A DNA stretch of 31,961 nt from a virus: positions 1-31,961 of the IMG/VR virus record IMGVR_UViG_3300048930_000441; one strand, given 5' to 3'. Below the pieces are notes generated by a model, which was not told the DNA's origin, did not search any database, and was given only the letters and a program-made list of their open reading frames with translations. Positions 29,657 to 31,961 of this stretch are shown here, piece by piece; the first letter of the stretch is position 1; every line of letters begins with the position of its first letter. The translations under genes were made by a program, and so were the position numbers.

Positions 29657-30637
29657 TCACCGCAGCGGCTTCACCTTCGCCGGGGCCCGCCGGTAATGCC
29701 TGTTGGTGACGGCCGGGCTGGAATGCCCCAGGCGCTCCACGGCGGCCTGTAGCGTGTCATCGCTGGCCGACTTGGCCCTGAGGTCGTGGAAGCGGAAAGG
29801 ATCGCTCAGGCCGGCTTTGCGGGCCTTCTGGATGGTGCGGTCCCACACCGTCGAGAACCCGTCCGGGGTGAACGGCGTGCCGGCCCGGGTGCAGAGCACC
29901 GTCCGGCGCACCTGGGGCGGGATGGCCTTGGCGGCCGCCACGACGGCGCGGAGTTCGTCCGACCACTCGACGAGCACCGCCTTGCCGGTCTTGGCCTGGC
30001 GGAACAGGATGCCGTCCTCGAGTAGCTGGTCCCGGGTCAGGGTCAGGAGGTCGCCCCGGCGCTGGCCGGTCAGCACGGCGAGGTCGATGGCGCAGCGGAC
30101 CATGGGGGAGGCGACGCCGCGCACGACGGCGAGCTCGTCGTCCGTCACGTAGCGGCTGCGCTGCTCGATCTCGAGGCGCTTGATGCCGGCCCCCGGGTTG
30201 TGGGGCATGGCGCCCCACTGGCGGCCCATGGCGCACAGGTGCTTGAAGACCTCGAGGGCCCGGTTGGCCTTCGTGAGCTTGCCCTTGGCGGCGATGGCGT
30301 CGCGGAACTCGTAGAGGTGGACGGGCAGGATGTCGGCCGGCTTCATGGTCCCGCAGTAGGCCTCGATGAGGGCGAGGTAGCGCAGGTGGTCGGCCTGCGT
30401 CCTGGGGGCCTTCTGGGGCACGACCTCCGCCCGGTAGCGGTGGATGAGGTCGGCCATCGTGCGGGCGTGCTCCGGGACTTCGAGCAGCCGGCCCAGGGCC
30501 CGGTACATGTCGCCCAGCGTGCGCCCCAGCGGCACCCACTTCCGGGTGCGGGGATCCTCCCAGTAGTAGGCGCCGTGCTTGAAGTAGACCCGGCGCGGCA
30601 GGTGCTTGTTGGTCTGGCGCGTGCGTCCCACAGCCAT
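29657..30637 (-). CDS. int: Tyrosine integrase
   Basis: 326 residues, read leftward toward the tRNA. An N-terminal SAM-like core-binding domain (about 58-150) is followed by the catalytic domain with Arg193 (TGQRRGDLL), a likely Lys216 or Lys219 (QAKTGK), His284 and Arg287 (FHDLRAKSA), His305 (LGHSSPAV) and the nucleophile Tyr315 (NRHYRR). It recombines attP with the host attB, probably the tRNA-Lys gene next to it, and also excises with the Xis-like partner. The Xis-like gene ends 4 bases upstream, so both are on one message. The end touching the tRNA shows little DNA is lost at the site. Confidence 0.93.
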   Translation of the reverse strand: MAVGRTRQTNKHLPRRVYFKHGAYYWEDPRTRKWVPLGRTLGDMYRALGRLLEVPEHARTMADLIHRYRAEVVPQKAPRTQADHLRYLALIEAYCGTMKPADILPVHLYEFRDAIAAKGKLTKANRALEVFKHLCAMGRQWGAMPHNPGAGIKRLEIEQRSRYVTDDELAVVRGVASPMVRCAIDLAVLTGQRRGDLLTLTRDQLLEDGILFRQAKTGKAVLVEWSDELRAVVAAAKAIPPQVRRTVLCTRAGTPFTPDGFSTVWDRTIQKARKAGLSDPFRFHDLRAKSASDDTLQAAVERLGHSSPAVTNRHYRRAPAKVKPLR

Positions 30638-30641
30638 GACG

Positions 30642-30857
30642 CTACGCCATCCGGTGGAGGGCGGCGAGGTTCGGCCCAGATGGCCTCGGCGGCCGGTCGC
30701 CTTCGAGATCGGCCTCCCGGACAGCCGGGCGCCCGTCGGCGCGCACGAAGTAGCGGACGCCGTTGCGGTCGAGCCAGCGCCGCTGCGCGGCCGGCTGCTT
30801 GCGGCCGGTCAACTCGGCCACCTGTTCCGCCGTCAGGAACACACCGCCTCCGCGCAC
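30642..30857 (-). CDS. DUF4224 / excisionase-like small DNA-binding protein
   Basis: 71 residues, with FLTAEQVAELTGRKQPAAQRRWLDRNGVRYFVRADG at residues 7-42, the DUF4224 pattern; a winged-helix fold like that of Xis proteins. It lies directly before int. Such proteins usually act as directionality factors or int regulators. It overlaps the upstream gene by 25 bases. Confidence 0.75.
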   Translation of the reverse strand: MRGGGVFLTAEQVAELTGRKQPAAQRRWLDRNGVRYFVRADGRPAVREADLEGDRPPRPSGPNLAALHRMA

Positions 30858-31171
30858 GCCAGGATGGCCTCGGCGGGGGTGTCATGTAGAAGCGTCCAGA
30901 CCGCGTGCGACACGGGGTCGCGCTCCACCATGCAGACCGCCTGCCACTGCTTCGTGTCGCGGTGGTACAGCACGCTGATCTCGCCCTTGACCTGCATCCT
31001 CATCGGCCTGTCGCCGGTCAGGAGGTAGGTGCGGAGTTCGTCCTCCCAGCCCGGCTCATCGAGGCAGCAGACGGCTGTCTCGCCATCGACCCACCAATTC
31101 ACTTTCGGAAGGTCGGGCGGCCAGACCTCCATCCCAATCCCCCGCGCCACGGCTGCGAGTGAGTCACTCAT
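30833..31171 (-). CDS. Small protein of unknown function in the lysogeny operon
   Basis: 112 residues from ATG 31171. It has a mixed alpha/beta look with several Trp and Cys (VNWWVDGETAVCCLDEPGWEDELRTYLL; ISVLYHRDTKQWQAVCMVE). No recognisable motif and no membrane segment. Overlaps both neighbours in the operon, so its translation is likely. Function unknown. Confidence 0.55.
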   Translation of the reverse strand: MSDSLAAVARGIGMEVWPPDLPKVNWWVDGETAVCCLDEPGWEDELRTYLLTGDRPMRMQVKGEISVLYHRDTKQWQAVCMVERDPVSHAVWTLLHDTPAEAILACAEAVCS

Positions 31172-31376
31172 GGCGAGGGTCCTTCTTGCCGGCCTTGCGG
31201 AACAGTTCGGCGCGCCATTCGTCGGCCATCTCCGCGAGCGTTTCCGCCGGGATGTTGCTGACGTGGATGCCCTGATGTGACAGGTCGATGCCTTCCTCCC
31301 TCGGTCGCGCAGGAGCCTCCGGTACGGCGAAGTTCGGCGCGATCCACGGGCGCAGCTTTACCTTCATGTCAGCCAT
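31164..31376 (-). CDS. Small protein of unknown function
   Basis: 70 residues from ATG 31376. The start MADMKVKLRPWIAPNFAVPE and the later GIHVSNIPAETLAEMADEWRAELFRKAGK are recognisable as a small phage protein type often found in such gene clusters, predicted as extended then helical. No function known. Overlaps the upstream gene by 8 bases and the downstream one by 8 bases. Confidence 0.5.
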   Translation of the reverse strand: MADMKVKLRPWIAPNFAVPEAPARPREEGIDLSHQGIHVSNIPAETLAEMADEWRAELFRKAGKKDPRHE

Positions 31377-31605
31377 CGTGTCCCTCCGCCCGGCGTCGGG
31401 CTGCTGTTGCTGCCTGCACTTGGTCCTGCTGCCGGTATATTTTGGCGTTGTCGTTGCCGGTGAGGTCGTACACCAGTTCCGCTAGCGCCTCCCTCTCCGC
31501 CACCATGGCACGCAGGAGAGCGGCGAGGTCGTTCCAGTCGGACGGCGTCAGCAAGTCACCGTTACTCTCGACCGTCAGTGCCCACTGTTCTGCCGTGCGC
31601 TTCAT
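31369..31605 (-). CDS. Small helical protein of unknown function
   Basis: 78 residues from ATG 31605 (Met10 of a longer frame reaching 31632), chosen because the ATG overlaps the upstream TGA at 31602 (ATGA). Helical: LTPSDWNDLAALLRAMVAEREALAELV with a polar end NAKIYRQQDQVQAATAARRR. No motif. It may act as a small partner protein. Confidence 0.5.
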   Translation of the reverse strand: MKRTAEQWALTVESNGDLLTPSDWNDLAALLRAMVAEREALAELVYDLTGNDNAKIYRQQDQVQAATAARRRAEGHDG

Positions 31606-31829
31606 GGCTTCTCCCCTGCGCGGCTGTTCCACGCCGCGAGAACAGCGGCTTCAGCTTGGCCGCTGTCGTTGCACCAGCCCCGAGGTCCTTCGCGCGATCC
31701 CCGAGTAATGCTGGCCCCACACTGACGGCACGAGATGGTCATCGTGAAGTTGTACCCGTTGCGCTCATCGCTGCCGCCAGATTTACTCGGCCCGGACGGC
31801 TGGCCACCGCAAAATGGACAGGGCTTCAT
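31602..31829 (-). CDS. Lar-like restriction alleviation zinc protein
   Basis: 75 residues. The start MKPCPFCGGQPSG and the later ISCRQCGASI form a four-cysteine zinc ribbon; the end AVLAAWNSRAGEKP is the usual Lar-family close. Lar (Rac prophage) and Ral reduce host type I restriction of phage DNA. The assignment is to the family by pattern; anti-restriction activity is not shown. It lies in the lysogeny operon, overlapping both neighbours (ATGA at 31826-31829). Confidence 0.65.
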   Translation of the reverse strand: MKPCPFCGGQPSGPSKSGGSDERNGYNFTMTISCRQCGASITRGSREGPRGWCNDSGQAEAAVLAAWNSRAGEKP

Positions 31830-31961
31830 GTCCTCTCCCTCGTCGCCAGCGCCGCAGCGTCACGGACGCCAGCACGAACGCTCTTGCAATCCGTCAGGCT
31901 GACGTGCCGGCGCGTTCCGCTCATGGACAGCGGCACGAAGTCCACCTCGATGACTCCCTCG
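31826..31961 (-). CDS. Partial gene cut by the window end
   Basis: Only the C-terminal 44 residues are present, reading EGVIEVDFVPLSMSG ... DAAALATRERT, with the TGA (31828-31826) overlapping the Lar-like ATG. The start lies beyond position 31961. It is beta then helical, and no family is recognised. If the genome is circular, the missing part lies between position 31961 and position 1; a direct join of the two ends does not give a clear start. Confidence 0.5.
   Translation of the reverse strand, partial: EGVIEVDFVPLSMSGTRRHVSLTDCKSVRAGVRDAAALATRERT

Noticed and set aside
1-31961. Terminal repeat or overlap proving the window is a closed genome
   Set aside because: The first and last bases share no overlap, and the rightmost gene is cut, so closure is not supported.

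Overview
The window is most of the genome of a temperate tailed phage with a short-tail (podovirus, T7-like) virion plan. It is G+C-rich throughout, and nearly all genes start in an ATGA, GTGA or TGATG overlap with the gene before. No host housekeeping gene is present except a complete tRNA-Lys, which abuts the integrase. The tRNA encodes its own CCA end, which together with the G+C content fits a proteobacterial host; a closer assignment is not supported by the sequence.

Layout. Positions 38-642 (minus) hold the repressor and a coupled two-helix membrane protein. Position 705 onward (plus) begins the early arm: a Cro-like regulator, a terminator, small genes, a superfamily 2 helicase, a run of very small proteins, a VSR/DUF559-type nuclease and a Ref/DUF968-like HNH protein. 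From 5566 come DNA packaging (small terminase candidate; large terminase interrupted by an intein), T7 gp8-like portal, scaffold, major capsid, tail tubular A and B, three internal-core (ejection) proteins, and then a receptor-binding or decoration block to 27611. A lysis cassette follows (holin candidates, i-spanin with embedded o-spanin, GH108-type endolysin), ending at 29369. After a repeat-bearing spacer comes tRNA-Lys(UUU), then the minus-strand lysogeny operon read right to left: a gene cut by the window edge, a Lar-like zinc protein, three small unknowns, a DUF4224 Xis-like protein and a tyrosine integrase whose stop codon touches the tRNA CCA end.

The order lysis - tRNA/att - int - ... 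- repressor | cro - early - late is that of an unintegrated (attP-joined) genome, not of a prophage read from attL to attR. The window ends inside a gene and its two ends show no overlap, so some sequence is missing between position 31961 and position 1.

Points most worth following: (1) an intein of 340 residues sits exactly in the Walker A loop of the large terminase, starts with Ala and carries the Trp-Cys-Thr signature of class 3 inteins plus a LAGLIDADG endonuclease; (2) the same 30-bp promoter-like element precedes both the packaging genes and the capsid gene; (3) three 21-bp-spaced dyad repeats in front of the helicase are also read in frame as a TTRW peptide repeat in a small CPTC protein; (4) a tail-module protein resembles the TIGR03790 family of unknown function; (5) carbohydrate-binding-like modules appear inserted in the tail tubular B-like protein. 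Family names rest on recognition of motifs and gene order; no database search was run.
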